Origin: Azonexus sp. | GTDB lineage: Bacteria > Pseudomonadota > Gammaproteobacteria > Burkholderiales > Rhodocyclaceae | DNA length: 14,672 nt | Assembly (NCBI GenBank): GCA_023150195.1 | Contig: JAKLLI010000038.1 | Span: 1 to 14,672 of the forward strand | Reading direction: 5' to 3' | Part shown: positions 1 through 6,753 of the stretch, in pieces | Layout: every line of letters begins with the position of its first letter | Numbering within the stretch: position 1 is the first letter of the stretch | Program-made: the position numbers and the translations under genes | Notes under the pieces: model-generated | Seen by the model: only the letters and a program-made list of their open reading frames with translations | Told to the model about the DNA's origin: nothing | The model's database searches: none

Positions 1-1195
1 TGGCACGCGTGCGTTTCTTGGAAAACAGGTCGGCGACCTTGATTTTGTAATAGTCGGCGACGGTTTTCTGGATATTGTCGATACCGATATTGCGGACCGA
101 GCCAATCACATCCTTCAAGGCATCCTTGGCCAGCTCCAGCGAGATGGCCCGACCGTGGAACGAGGAATACGCCAGCACGCGCTTGAGTGCCCCTTCCAGT
201 TCGCGGACGTTGGAACGCAGGTGCTTGGCGATGAAGAAGGCAACTTCGTCGTCCAGCTGAATACCCTCGGCTTCCGCCTTCTTTTTGAGAATGGCGACCC
301 GCATTTCCAGTTCAGGCGGTTCGATCTGTACCGTTAGCCCCCAGTCGAAGCGGGTGACCAGCCGATCATCCAGCCCATTGATGTCCTTGGGGTAGGTATC
401 GCAGGTAATGATCAGTTGCTTGCGGGTTTCAATCAGCGAATTGAAGAGGAAGAAGAATTCTTCCTGCGAACGGGCCTTGCCGTTGAAGAACTGAACATCG
501 TCCAGCAACAGTACGTCGATGGAACGATAGTTTTGCTTGAAGGTATCGAAGGCTTTTTGCTGATAGGCGCGAACGACGTCGGAGTAATAGTCTTCGGCGT
601 GGGCGTAGCGAACCACCTTGCCCGGATGCTCGGTGCGGATGAGATTGCCGATGGCGTGTATCAAATGGGTTTTGCCCAGTCCGGCCCCACCGTAGATAAA
701 GAGTGGGTTGTAGGAGCCACCAGGATTGTTGCCCACCTGAATGGCCGCTGCGCGGGCCAGGTCGTTGGCCTTGCCGACGACCAGGTTGTCGAAGGTGAAT
801 TCGGGAATCAGGCGGGACTTGTCCGGCAGGCCGGTGCGTCCGCGGGAATTGCCAGCCGTGGATTGCGGTGCGATTGCAGGTTTTGCCGGGGAGTCGGATT
901 CCAGGGCGACTTGCGGGGCGTGACTGGAACGGGATACCGCAGGTTTTGCAGATTGAACAACGAGTGCGATGCTGATGTTCGTATGAAAAAATTCCTGCCC
1001 ATAACTTTCGATACGGGCGAGATAACGATCACGAATCCACTTGGCGACGAAGGTATTCGGCGCAATCAGGCGCAAGCCCTCTTCACGGACGGCTTCTTCG
1101 CCTTCCAGACGCAATGGTTTGATCCATGTATTGAATTGCTGAGCGGGCAGTTCCTGCTCGAAGCGCTTAAGACAGGATTCCCAAAAACCGGCCAT
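1..1195 (-). CDS. dnaA: Chromosomal replication initiator protein DnaA (C-terminal end cut by window edge)
   Basis: DnaA binds DnaA boxes at the chromosomal origin, opens the duplex as an ATP-bound oligomer and loads the replicative helicase. The 398 residues visible from the ATG at 1195-1193 begin MAGFWESCLKRFEQELP, the usual domain I (about 1-85). A Ser/Ala/Pro-rich linker follows to about 125. The AAA+ domain carries Walker A GGAGLGKT (K175) and Walker B LLLDDVQF (D232-D233). The window ends inside domain IV, just after FSKKRTRA and before the helix-turn-helix signature, so the last 60-80 residues lie outside. A Shine-Dalgarno AGGAG (plus coordinates 1207-1211) stands 11 nt upstream of the ATG, rather far but the only candidate. 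The gene is divergent from rpmH, the usual proteobacterial arrangement. A DnaA box overlaps its putative promoter, which suggests autorepression. Identification is secure. Confidence 0.98.
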   Translation of the reverse strand, partial: MAGFWESCLKRFEQELPAQQFNTWIKPLRLEGEEAVREEGLRLIAPNTFVAKWIRDRYLARIESYGQEFFHTNISIALVVQSAKPAVSRSSHAPQVALESDSPAKPAIAPQSTAGNSRGRTGLPDKSRLIPEFTFDNLVVGKANDLARAAAIQVGNNPGGSYNPLFIYGGAGLGKTHLIHAIGNLIRTEHPGKVVRYAHAEDYYSDVVRAYQQKAFDTFKQNYRSIDVLLLDDVQFFNGKARSQEEFFFLFNSLIETRKQLIITCDTYPKDINGLDDRLVTRFDWGLTVQIEPPELEMRVAILKKKAEAEGIQLDDEVAFFIAKHLRSNVRELEGALKRVLAYSSFHGRAISLELAKDALKDVIGSVRNIGIDNIQKTVADYYKIKVADLFSKKRTRA

Positions 1196-1285
1196 TGAAC
1201 AAAAAGCTCCTCTCTGCAGTGCCCTTGCATTCGGCCAGCAGATTTTTTAACTGATTGATTATTATTGATATTTGCGGGAAACATC

Positions 1286-1309
1286 CTGGCTGTCGGTGCG
1301 AACAGCCAG
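1286..1309 (-). repeat. 8-bp inverted repeat at the predicted 5' end of dnaA mRNA
   Basis: CTGGCTGT (1286-1293) and ACAGCCAG (1302-1309) are perfect reverse complements separated by 8 nt. Placed just downstream of the putative dnaA -10, it would form a hairpin at the extreme 5' end of the dnaA transcript. It could instead be a protein-binding site. No T-run follows it on either strand, so it is not a terminator. Confidence 0.5.
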
Positions 1310-1315
1310 AGCGCG

Positions 1316-1344
1316 ATTCTACCGCTCATCCCCAAAGTTATCCA
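1316..1344 (-). promoter_or_regulatory. Putative dnaA promoter
   Basis: On the minus strand TAGAAT (plus 1316-1321) is a 5/6 match to the -10 box. TGGATA (plus 1339-1344) is a 4/6 match to the -35 box, with a 17-nt spacer. The predicted transcript starts near 1309, at the first base of the 8-bp inverted repeat, leaving a leader of roughly 110 nt before the dnaA ATG. This is a consensus match only. Confidence 0.45.
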
Positions 1345-1346
1345 CA
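1338..1346 (+). promoter_or_regulatory. Perfect DnaA box
   Basis: TTATCCACA matches the consensus DnaA box exactly. It overlaps the putative -35 element of the dnaA promoter on the minus strand (1339-1344), so DnaA binding could both act in origin function and repress dnaA transcription. Confidence 0.85.
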
Positions 1347-1366
1347 GCTTGGGCAAATAAATCGTC

Positions 1367-1396
1367 TTGACAGAACCGGGTCAAACAAGGTGTAAT
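1367..1396 (+). promoter_or_regulatory. Strong sigma-70 promoter of rpmH
   Basis: TTGACA (1367-1372) is a perfect -35 and TGTAAT (1391-1396) a 5/6 match to the -10, with an 18-nt spacer. It lies 35 nt upstream of the rpmH start and is the most convincing promoter in the window, as expected for a ribosomal protein gene. Downstream genes rnpA, yidD, yidC and mnmE may depend on it. Confidence 0.8.
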
Positions 1397-1431
1397 CACG
1401 CGTTTTTCTCAGTACATCAAGGAATTAGAAC

Positions 1432-1566
1432 ATGAAACGCACGTATCAACCGTCGGTCGTGCGCCGCAAGCGCACCCATGGCTTCCTGGTCCGTTCGCGC
1501 ACCAAGGGTGGCCGTGCAGTCCTCGCTGCTCGCCGCGCCAAGGGTCGTAAACGCCTCGCCGTCTAA
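1432..1566 (+). CDS. rpmH: 50S ribosomal protein L34
   Basis: This is a 44-residue, very basic protein of the large ribosomal subunit. It starts [21 protein letters not shown] and ends GRKRLAV, which is the diagnostic L34 sequence and exactly the usual bacterial length. A Shine-Dalgarno AAGGAA (1419-1424) lies 7 nt before the ATG. It is the first gene of the rightward cluster and is preceded by a near-consensus promoter. rnpA begins 18 nt after its stop. The gene is complete and shows no anomaly. Confidence 0.98.
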   Translation: MKRTYQPSVVRRKRTHGFLVRSRTKGGRAVLAARRAKGRKRLAV

Positions 1567-1584
1567 TCACGGACACCCGGCGAG

Positions 1585-1956
1585 GTGAATCAAAACTTCG
1601 CCAGATGCTATCGCCTGACCAAAACGGATGAATTTTCATCCGTTTTTGGTTTCAGGAAGGCGATACGCGGTACCTGGCTGATGCTGCATTATCAGCCCCG
1701 AGCGGAAGGGTTTGTTGATCCCCGTCTCGGCTTGGTCATTGGCAAAAAACTGCTGAAGCGCGCCGTTGACCGCAATCGGGTCAAACGCATCGTGCGCGAA
1801 CATTTTCGTCTACAGCGTTCGCATCTTCCGGCATGTGACCTGATCGTGAGATTGCATGCCAAGCCTTTACCGCTGGATGGCAAGGCCATCGCCGATGATT
1901 TCATCAAGTTGCTTGGACGCTTGAAACGCCCGCGTCACGCAAAGGAGTTACGATGA
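1585..1956 (+). CDS. rnpA: Ribonuclease P protein component
   Basis: This is the protein subunit of RNase P, which helps the catalytic RNA bind and cleave 5' leaders of pre-tRNAs. The product is 123 residues, within the family range of 110-130. It contains the basic RNR signature [11 protein letters not shown] (about residues 62-72) following [14 protein letters not shown]. The start used is GTG at 1585, because it gives the usual short N-terminus before the conserved LTKTDEF segment. No good Shine-Dalgarno precedes it, so translation may depend on readthrough from rpmH. Its stop overlaps the yidD start (ATGA, 1953-1956). A 12-bp perfect inverted repeat followed by T5 lies within codons 13-21 and could limit transcription into this gene. 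Confidence 0.95.
   Translation: MNQNFARCYRLTKTDEFSSVFGFRKAIRGTWLMLHYQPRAEGFVDPRLGLVIGKKLLKRAVDRNRVKRIVREHFRLQRSHLPACDLIVRLHAKPLPLDGKAIADDFIKLLGRLKRPRHAKELR
1621..1647 (+). terminator. Terminator-like hairpin inside the rnpA coding sequence
   Basis: AAAACGGATGAA (1621-1632) and TTCATCCGTTTT (1635-1646) are perfect reverse complements around TT, and the T-run continues to 1647. As RNA this is an A-tract, a 7-bp stem CGGATGA with an AUUU-type loop, and a U5 tail: the shape of a bidirectional intrinsic terminator. It sits 55 nt after the rpmH stop, within rnpA codons 13-21. It may release short rpmH-only transcripts so that L34 is made in excess over RNase P protein. Function is inferred from structure only. 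Confidence 0.6.
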
Positions 1957-2162
1957 AATTTTTGCTGATCGGCTTGGTTCGCGTCTATCAATATGCGATC
2001 AGCCCGCTGATCGGCCGTCGTTGCCGGTATTTTCCGACGTGTTCGGAATATACAATCGAGGCCATCGAAAAATTCGGCCCCCTCAAGGGGGGTTGGCTGG
2101 GTACCAAACGTATCTGCCGTTGCCATCCCTGGCGTCCTGGCGGGTATGATCCCATCCCTTGA
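1953..2162 (+). CDS. yidD: Membrane protein insertion efficiency factor YidD
   Basis: This is a small membrane-associated protein that assists YidC/Sec-dependent insertion of inner-membrane proteins. The 69-residue product has the family's amphipathic N-terminus ([21 protein letters not shown]) and the conserved cysteine motifs [10 protein letters not shown] (about 24-33) and CRCHPW (about 56-61). It ends GGYDPIP, as in full-length family members. A strong Shine-Dalgarno AAAGGAG (1941-1947) lies 5 nt before the ATG, inside the end of rnpA, and the two genes overlap by 4 bp. Its place between rnpA and yidC is the conserved arrangement. Confidence 0.96.
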   Translation: MKFLLIGLVRVYQYAISPLIGRRCRYFPTCSEYTIEAIEKFGPLKGGWLGTKRICRCHPWRPGGYDPIP

Positions 2163-2189
2163 AATTCCACCCATTTTAGTAGGCAGCAC

Positions 2190-3842
2190 ATGGATACTCG
2201 ACGTCTGATTCTGGTCATGATCTTTGCTTTTTCCAGCTTCATGCTGTGGGAAAAGTGGCAGGCTTACCAACAGCCGAAAGCGGTTGCGCCCGTAGCGGCG
2301 GTGCAAGGTTCGGGCAATGCGGCCCTGCCTAAACCTACTGCCAGTTTGCAGAATGGGGCGGCAGCCTTGGCGGCAACGACGCCAGCGGTGGTCGCCAATG
2401 CGGCGCCGGCTTTTTCGGTGACGACCGATTTGCTGAAGGCCAGCATTTCTACCCAGGGGGGGGATCTGGTTGGTCTGGAATTGTTCAACTACAAGGATCA
2501 CGACGACAAGTCGAAGACCTTCGAACTGTTCGATGCCAAGCATCACTATGCGGCCCAGAGCGGCTTGCTGGGTGAAGGCCTGCCCACCCACCGTACGCTA
2601 TTTACCCGGGTGCCGGGGCCGGATCAACTGGCCGATGGCAGCGATGAACTCAAGGTTCGCCTCGAAGCCACTGGGGCGGATGGCGTCAAGGTCGCCAAGG
2701 TACTCACCTTCAAGCGCGGCTCCTACGTGATCGACGTGCAATGGGAAATCGACAACGGCAGCAGCAAGCCCTTGAGTGCCCACGCCTATTACCAGTTGCA
2801 GCGCGATGATTCCGCATCTGCTGGTGATAGCGCCATGATGCAGACCTTCACCGGGCCTGCGGTCTATACCGATGCCGAGAAATATCAGAAGCTGAAGTGG
2901 GGGGATATCGCCGACAAGAGCGCCAAGTTTGCCAAGACGGCCGATAACGGCTGGGTGGCCCTGGTGCAGCATTATTTCGTCTCTGCCTATGTGCCCAAGG
3001 CGGGGACGCAGCGCGAGTTCTACGCCACCAAGCTGGACGGCGGTAATCTGTACCAAATTGGTCTGATTGTGCCGGTTGCCGAAATTGCCCCGGGTACAAA
3101 GGCCGAAACGGGCATGACCTTGTTTGCCGGTCCGCAAATTCAATCCGAACTCAAGAAAATCGCCCCGGGTCTTGAACTGGTCGTGGATTATGGCTGGCTG
3201 ACCGTGATTGCCGCCCCGATTTTCTGGGGGCTGGAAGCGATTCATGCGGTTGTCGGTAACTGGGGTTGGGCGATTGTGATCCTGACGGTGCTGATCAAGC
3301 TGGCTTTCTTCCCGCTGTCCGCCGCGTCTTACAAGTCCATGGCCAAGATGCGCAAGGTGACGCCGCGTCTGACCCAGTTGAAGGAGCGCTATGGTGATGA
3401 CAAGGCGCGCCTGAATCAGGAAATGATGAAGTTGTACCAGACCGAGAAAATCAATCCGCTCGGCGGCTGCCTGCCCATCCTGATCCAGATTCCGGTGTTC
3501 ATTGCGCTTTACTGGGCTTTGCTGGGCGCCGTGGAAATGCGGGATGCGCCCTGGGTGGGCTGGATTACCGATCTGGCCTCGCCCGATCCCTGGTACATCC
3601 TGCCGGTGATCATGATGGCGTCCATGTTCGTTCAGATGAAGCTCAACCCCACCCCGCCGGATCCCATTCAGGCCAAGGTGATGATGGCCATGCCGCTGAT
3701 TTTCGGGGTGATGTTCTTCTGGTTCCCGGCCGGTCTGGTGCTTTACTGGGTGGTGAACAACATCCTGTCGATCGCCCAGCAATGGCAAATCACCCGCATG
3801 ATGGAAGCGGGTGGCAAGGCCGCCAACGATGACAAAGCCTAA
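2190..3842 (+). CDS. yidC: Membrane protein insertase YidC
   Basis: YidC inserts and folds inner-membrane proteins, alone or with SecYEG. The 550 residues match proteobacterial YidC length. An N-terminal transmembrane anchor (about 5-23) is followed by an Ala/Pro-rich linker and the large periplasmic domain (about 75-325). The conserved five-helix insertase core runs from about 332 (YGWLTVIAAP) to 535. In the core, SMAKMR places R388 where the conserved hydrophilic-groove arginine sits, and INPLGGCLPILIQIPVF is the family signature. The ATG at 2190 is 27 nt after the yidD stop; only a weak AGG-type ribosome site precedes it. The stop codon TAA lies in the same reading frame as mnmE, 3 nt before its GTG. 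Confidence 0.97.
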   Translation: MDTRRLILVMIFAFSSFMLWEKWQAYQQPKAVAPVAAVQGSGNAALPKPTASLQNGAAALAATTPAVVANAAPAFSVTTDLLKASISTQGGDLVGLELFNYKDHDDKSKTFELFDAKHHYAAQSGLLGEGLPTHRTLFTRVPGPDQLADGSDELKVRLEATGADGVKVAKVLTFKRGSYVIDVQWEIDNGSSKPLSAHAYYQLQRDDSASAGDSAMMQTFTGPAVYTDAEKYQKLKWGDIADKSAKFAKTADNGWVALVQHYFVSAYVPKAGTQREFYATKLDGGNLYQIGLIVPVAEIAPGTKAETGMTLFAGPQIQSELKKIAPGLELVVDYGWLTVIAAPIFWGLEAIHAVVGNWGWAIVILTVLIKLAFFPLSAASYKSMAKMRKVTPRLTQLKERYGDDKARLNQEMMKLYQTEKINPLGGCLPILIQIPVFIALYWALLGAVEMRDAPWVGWITDLASPDPWYILPVIMMASMFVQMKLNPTPPDPIQAKVMMAMPLIFGVMFFWFPAGLVLYWVVNNILSIAQQWQITRMMEAGGKAANDDKA

Positions 3843-3845
3843 AGG

Positions 3846-5192
3846 GTGAAGAAAGACACCATCGCCGCCATCGCCACGGCCCCGGGTCGTGGCGGGGTCG
3901 GCGTGATTCGCATCTCGGGCAGCAATTTGCTGCCCTTTGCTTTTGCGCTGACCGGGAAAACGCCCAAGCCGCGTTATGCCACGCTGGCCGATTTCAGGGC
4001 TGCTGACGGTGCCACGGTCGACACCGGCATTCTGCTGTTTTTCCCCGGCCCGCATTCGTTTACCGGCGAAGATGTGCTCGAGTTGCAGGGACATGGCGGG
4101 CCGGTCGTCATGCAATTGCTGCTCGGTCGTTGCCTTGATCTGGGTGCCCGGCTGGCGGAACCGGGAGAATTCAGTCAGCGTGCCTTTCTCAATGGCAAGA
4201 TGGATCTCGCCCAGGCCGAGGCGGTTGCCGATTTGATTGATGCTGCCACAGCCAGTGCGGCGCGTTCCGCCGTTCGCTCCCTGCAGGGGGAGTTTTCGCG
4301 GGCAATTGGCGGCTTGAACGAGGAACTGATCCATCTGCGCATGTTGGTGGAAGCCACGCTGGATTTTCCGGAAGAGGATATCGATTTTCTTCAGGCCGCC
4401 AATGCGTTTGGTCGCCTGGATGCCCTACACGACAAACTTGCGGAAATTTTTCACCGTGCGGGTCAGGGCAAGTTGCTGCAAAGTGGACTGCATGTGGTCC
4501 TGGCCGGCCAGCCCAATGTCGGCAAATCTTCCCTGCTCAACCGGTTGACCGGCGACGAACTGGCCATCGTGACGCCGATTGCCGGGACGACCCGGGATGC
4601 CCTGCGGTCGACCATTCAAATTGAAGGTATTCCGCTGCACGTGATCGACACCGCCGGATTGCGCGATACCGACGACGAAGTGGAGCGCATCGGCATTGAA
4701 CGGACCTGGCAGGAGATCGAGAAGGCCGATGTCGTGCTCTTGCTGGTCGATGCCCGTAGCGGTGTCGGTGAGGCCGACCGCGACATTCTCGCCCGTCTGC
4801 CCGAGCGTTTGCAGCGGATCACGGTCTTCAACAAGATCGATCTGGCGCAAGGTGAGCCCGAGCGCCATGACGATGAAAACGGGGTGGCCATTGCCCTGTC
4901 AGCCAAAGCCAATCAGGGCATTGATCTGTTGCGTGACGAACTCTTGCGGATTGCCGGCTGGCATCAGGCGGAAGACGTGTTTATCGCCCGCGAACGTCAT
5001 CTGCGGGCCTTGGCCAGTGCCGAATCTCACCTGGCCAGCGCACGTGACGTGGTCGAAGGCGCGATGCCGGCGCTGGAGTTATTTGCTGAAGAACTGCGCC
5101 TGACGCAGCAGGCGCTGGGCGAAATTACCGGGGAATTTACGGCGGATGATCTGCTGGGGGTCATTTTCAGCCGCTTCTGCATCGGCAAGTAA
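3846..5192 (+). CDS. mnmE: tRNA uridine-5-carboxymethylaminomethyl synthesis GTPase MnmE (TrmE)
   Basis: MnmE works with MnmG to modify the wobble uridine (position 34) of certain tRNAs. The 448-residue protein has the N-terminal tetrahydrofolate-binding domain (about 1-118, starting [22 protein letters not shown]) and a helical domain interrupted by the GTPase domain. The G motifs are GQPNVGKS (221-228), the switch region GTTRD (near 246-250), DTAG (268-271) and NKID (329-332). It ends in the required C-terminal FCIGK, whose cysteine is catalytic. The start is GTG at 3846, chosen because the conserved DTIAAIAT begins three residues later. It is only 3 nt after the yidC stop and has no well-placed Shine-Dalgarno, so translation probably reinitiates after yidC. 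Confidence 0.97.
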   Translation: MKKDTIAAIATAPGRGGVGVIRISGSNLLPFAFALTGKTPKPRYATLADFRAADGATVDTGILLFFPGPHSFTGEDVLELQGHGGPVVMQLLLGRCLDLGARLAEPGEFSQRAFLNGKMDLAQAEAVADLIDAATASAARSAVRSLQGEFSRAIGGLNEELIHLRMLVEATLDFPEEDIDFLQAANAFGRLDALHDKLAEIFHRAGQGKLLQSGLHVVLAGQPNVGKSSLLNRLTGDELAIVTPIAGTTRDALRSTIQIEGIPLHVIDTAGLRDTDDEVERIGIERTWQEIEKADVVLLLVDARSGVGEADRDILARLPERLQRITVFNKIDLAQGEPERHDDENGVAIALSAKANQGIDLLRDELLRIAGWHQAEDVFIARERHLRALASAESHLASARDVVEGAMPALELFAEELRLTQQALGEITGEFTADDLLGVIFSRFCIGK

Positions 5193-5204
5193 GCGGCTGT
5201 TATT
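5168..5204 (+). terminator. Possible intrinsic terminator spanning the mnmE stop
   Basis: CAGCCGCTT (5168-5176) and AAGCGGCTG (5191-5199) form a 9-bp perfect stem with a 14-nt loop, followed by TTATT. The stem includes the last mnmE codons and the stop codon. It is placed as expected for the end of the rpmH-mnmE transcript, before the convergent DUF2726 gene. The loop is long and the T-run poor, so termination may be weak or need Rho. Confidence 0.45.
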
Positions 5205-5222
5205 CACCATGGTCATTCGTGA

Positions 5223-5822
5223 CTAGTGACGTTCAGCTTCCATCCGGTTGCGGCGAATGATCGCATCAGCAATTTCATGGCTGATGGTTTCGGCATCGGG
5301 CAGCATGTTGGGGCGGAAAACGATCAGGGGGATGCCCAGGCTCTGCAATGCCATCCGTTTTTCGTCCTCGGCCCCCTCGCCTTCCTGAGCCGCCGTGGTT
5401 GGCCAGGCCAGTTCGATGGCGGCAACGATGGCAAATTCCTGATCACACACCACAAAATCCACCCCGCGACCCGCCATCCGCCCCAGCCGCTGCGCCTCCT
5501 GGCGGCCACGCGCCAGCGCCAACTGGGCCACTCCGACCTGGGCAAAAACGCGCATGTTGGGCATGGCTTCGCTCAGACGGTGATAGAGTTCCTGCTCGCT
5601 GTCGTTCAGCAGGCGGTATTGCTTGCGTTTCGGCGTATCGATGAAGCGGGTTTGCGGGTCCAGATCCAGCGATTGCTGACGGGTTTCGCTTCGTTGTGTG
5701 CTCCGGGAGCGCTTGCGTTCCGGGAGCGTTTCTGCCGGGTTCTCGGCCTTTTTGCGCATCAGAACAAAGACCGCGACGCCAATGGCCGCGCCGATCAACA
5801 CCAACAAAGTCAGATTATCCAT
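5223..5822 (-). CDS. Membrane-anchored DUF2726 family protein (nuclease-like fold)
   Basis: The 199-residue protein has one N-terminal transmembrane segment (about 4-22), then a basic, low-complexity stretch (about 23-70, KRSRSTQRSETRQQ), then a DUF2726 domain (about 70-190). DUF2726 is thought to be related to PD-(D/E)XK endonucleases. The core here reads VDFVVCDQEFAIVAAIELAWP, with D122 and E137 as candidate acidic residues. The position expected for the lysine of the E-x-K motif is alanine, so nuclease activity is doubtful. The start at 5822 is preferred over a longer ATG at 5846 because GAGGAA lies 7 nt upstream and the membrane anchor follows directly. It converges with mnmE and diverges from the TauE/SafE gene. 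The cellular role is unknown. Confidence 0.85.
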   Translation of the reverse strand: MDNLTLLVLIGAAIGVAVFVLMRKKAENPAETLPERKRSRSTQRSETRQQSLDLDPQTRFIDTPKRKQYRLLNDSEQELYHRLSEAMPNMRVFAQVGVAQLALARGRQEAQRLGRMAGRGVDFVVCDQEFAIVAAIELAWPTTAAQEGEGAEDEKRMALQSLGIPLIVFRPNMLPDAETISHEIADAIIRRNRMEAERH

Positions 5823-5848
5823 GCCCGGGTTCCTCGATGTGAGCACGC

Positions 5849-5854
5849 ATTATA
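5849..5854 (-). promoter_or_regulatory. Perfect -10 box for the DUF2726 gene
   Basis: On the minus strand the sequence is TATAAT, 26 nt before the DUF2726 start codon at 5822. The expected -35 location (about 5872-5877) has only a poor match (TGCAGA) and lies within the right arm of an inverted repeat. This would fit an activator- or repressor-controlled promoter. Confidence 0.5.
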
Positions 5855-5862
5855 GCGACATA

Positions 5863-5880
5863 GTCTGCACTTCTGCAGAC
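5863..5880. repeat. Perfect inverted repeat in the divergent promoter region
   Basis: GTCTGCA and TGCAGAC flank a CTTC tetraloop, giving a 7-bp perfect palindrome between the DUF2726 and TauE/SafE genes. It overlaps the presumed -35 region of the minus-strand promoter. It could be an operator for a dimeric regulator or a small RNA hairpin; no T-run follows it. Confidence 0.45.
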
Positions 5881-5906
5881 GCCCAAAGCGGCAAAAAACG
5901 GCCCTC

Positions 5907-6689
5907 ATGATGCCCGAACTTCTGGATGCTGGCTTATTGGCGCTCGTGCTCGCAGCCTTTATCGCCGGCCTGGTGGATGCGGTCGTCGGTGGCGGTGGTC
6001 TGATCCAGATTCCCGCGCTGTTTACGGCATATCCCCAGGCCGCGCCGGCCACCCTGTTTGGTACCAACAAATTTGCCAGCGTGTTTGGCACCGCCAATGC
6101 AGCGCTGCGCTACGCCCGGCGTGTCCGCATGCCCTGGCGCACCATCCTGCCGGCGGCGGTATCGGCATTTGCGCTGTCGTATGCCGGTGCAGCGGCGGTG
6201 GCCTGGTTGCCCAAGGATGCGGTGCGGCCCCTGATTCTGGTGCTGTTGATTTTTTCTGCGGTCTACACGTTGTTGAAGAAGGATTTCGGTCAGGCCCACC
6301 AGCCCGCGCATAGCGGGCACAAGGAATGGATTTACGCGGTGCTGCTGGGGGGCGCGATCGGGTTCTACGACGGATTTTTCGGGCCGGGGACGGGCAGTTT
6401 CCTGATCTTTCTGTTCATTCGATTTTTTGGCTTCGATTTTCTGCATGCGTCAGCGGGGTCCAAGGTCGTTAATGTGGCCACCAATCTGGCGGCGATGGCT
6501 TTTTTTCTGCCGGCGGGCCACATTCTTTTGCCCCTGGCCGTCGGCATGGCGCTGGCCAATATGGCCGGCTCGGCGACCGGGACCTGGCTGGCACTGCGTT
6601 ATGGCAGCCGCTTCATCCGGATGGTTTTCCTGTGGCTGGTCGGCTTGCTGATCGTGAAATTTGCACTGGATACCTTTCGCAGCTTTTAA
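5907..6689 (+). CDS. TauE/SafE (TSUP) family membrane permease
   Basis: Members of this family export or import small anions such as sulfite, sulfoacetate or related sulfonates; the substrate here cannot be told from sequence. The 260 residues are almost entirely hydrophobic, with about eight membrane segments. The first internal repeat has the family glycine-rich motif DAVVGGGGLIQIPAL (about 25-39) followed by GTNKFAS. The second repeat has GFYDGFFGPGTGSF (about 152-165) followed by KVVNVATNLAA. Two consecutive ATG codons (5907 and 5910) are possible starts; neither has a clear Shine-Dalgarno. It stands alone between a divergent gene and a 64-nt gap, so it is probably its own transcription unit. 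Confidence 0.93.
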   Translation: MMPELLDAGLLALVLAAFIAGLVDAVVGGGGLIQIPALFTAYPQAAPATLFGTNKFASVFGTANAALRYARRVRMPWRTILPAAVSAFALSYAGAAAVAWLPKDAVRPLILVLLIFSAVYTLLKKDFGQAHQPAHSGHKEWIYAVLLGGAIGFYDGFFGPGTGSFLIFLFIRFFGFDFLHASAGSKVVNVATNLAAMAFFLPAGHILLPLAVGMALANMAGSATGTWLALRYGSRFIRMVFLWLVGLLIVKFALDTFRSF

Positions 6690-6690
6690 T

Positions 6691-6706
6691 CCGGCTGCCG
6701 GTTTTT
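6691..6706 (+). terminator. Weak terminator-like hairpin after the TauE/SafE gene
   Basis: CCGG-CTG-CCGG is followed directly by TTTTT, just after the stop codon at 6689. The stem is only 4 bp, so this is a marginal candidate. A TAAAAT (6721-6726) downstream could be a -10 box for the next gene, but I see no good -35. Confidence 0.3.
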
Positions 6707-6753
6707 GCGGATTTTTCCCATAAAATCAGCCCCAGTTGCTCAAAGGATTTCCC

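Larger units (their letters stand above)
1196..1431. other. Origin-like dnaA-rpmH intergenic region
   Basis: This 236-bp spacer separates the divergent dnaA and rpmH genes, a common oriC position in proteobacteria. It contains one perfect DnaA box (TTATCCACA, 1338-1346) and a tract of about 35 bp that is nearly all A/T (about 1241-1272, including TTGATTATTATTGATATT), which is a plausible unwinding element. It also holds an 8-bp inverted repeat (1286-1293 / 1302-1309) and promoters facing both ways. I found no second perfect DnaA box in it, which is few for a full origin. The functional origin may therefore extend beyond the window (for example into dnaA-dnaN) or use degenerate boxes. Calling it oriC is an inference. 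Confidence 0.5.

Noticed and set aside
416..1198. Plus-strand frame of 260 codons
   Set aside because: It is antisense to dnaA, whose Walker motifs and conserved N-terminus are clear on the minus strand.
2598..4334. Long open frame on the minus strand (578 codons)
   Set aside because: It lies antisense to yidC and mnmE, both unmistakable. Its product is rich in Gly, His, Gln and Arg with no recognisable domain, as expected for the shadow of GC-rich coding sequence.
4637..4646. Other CACGTG or GTGGAAC half-matches (for example near 150, 4640, 8513, 10204, 13400)
   Set aside because: None has the second half-site in palindromic position, so they are not credible parS sites.
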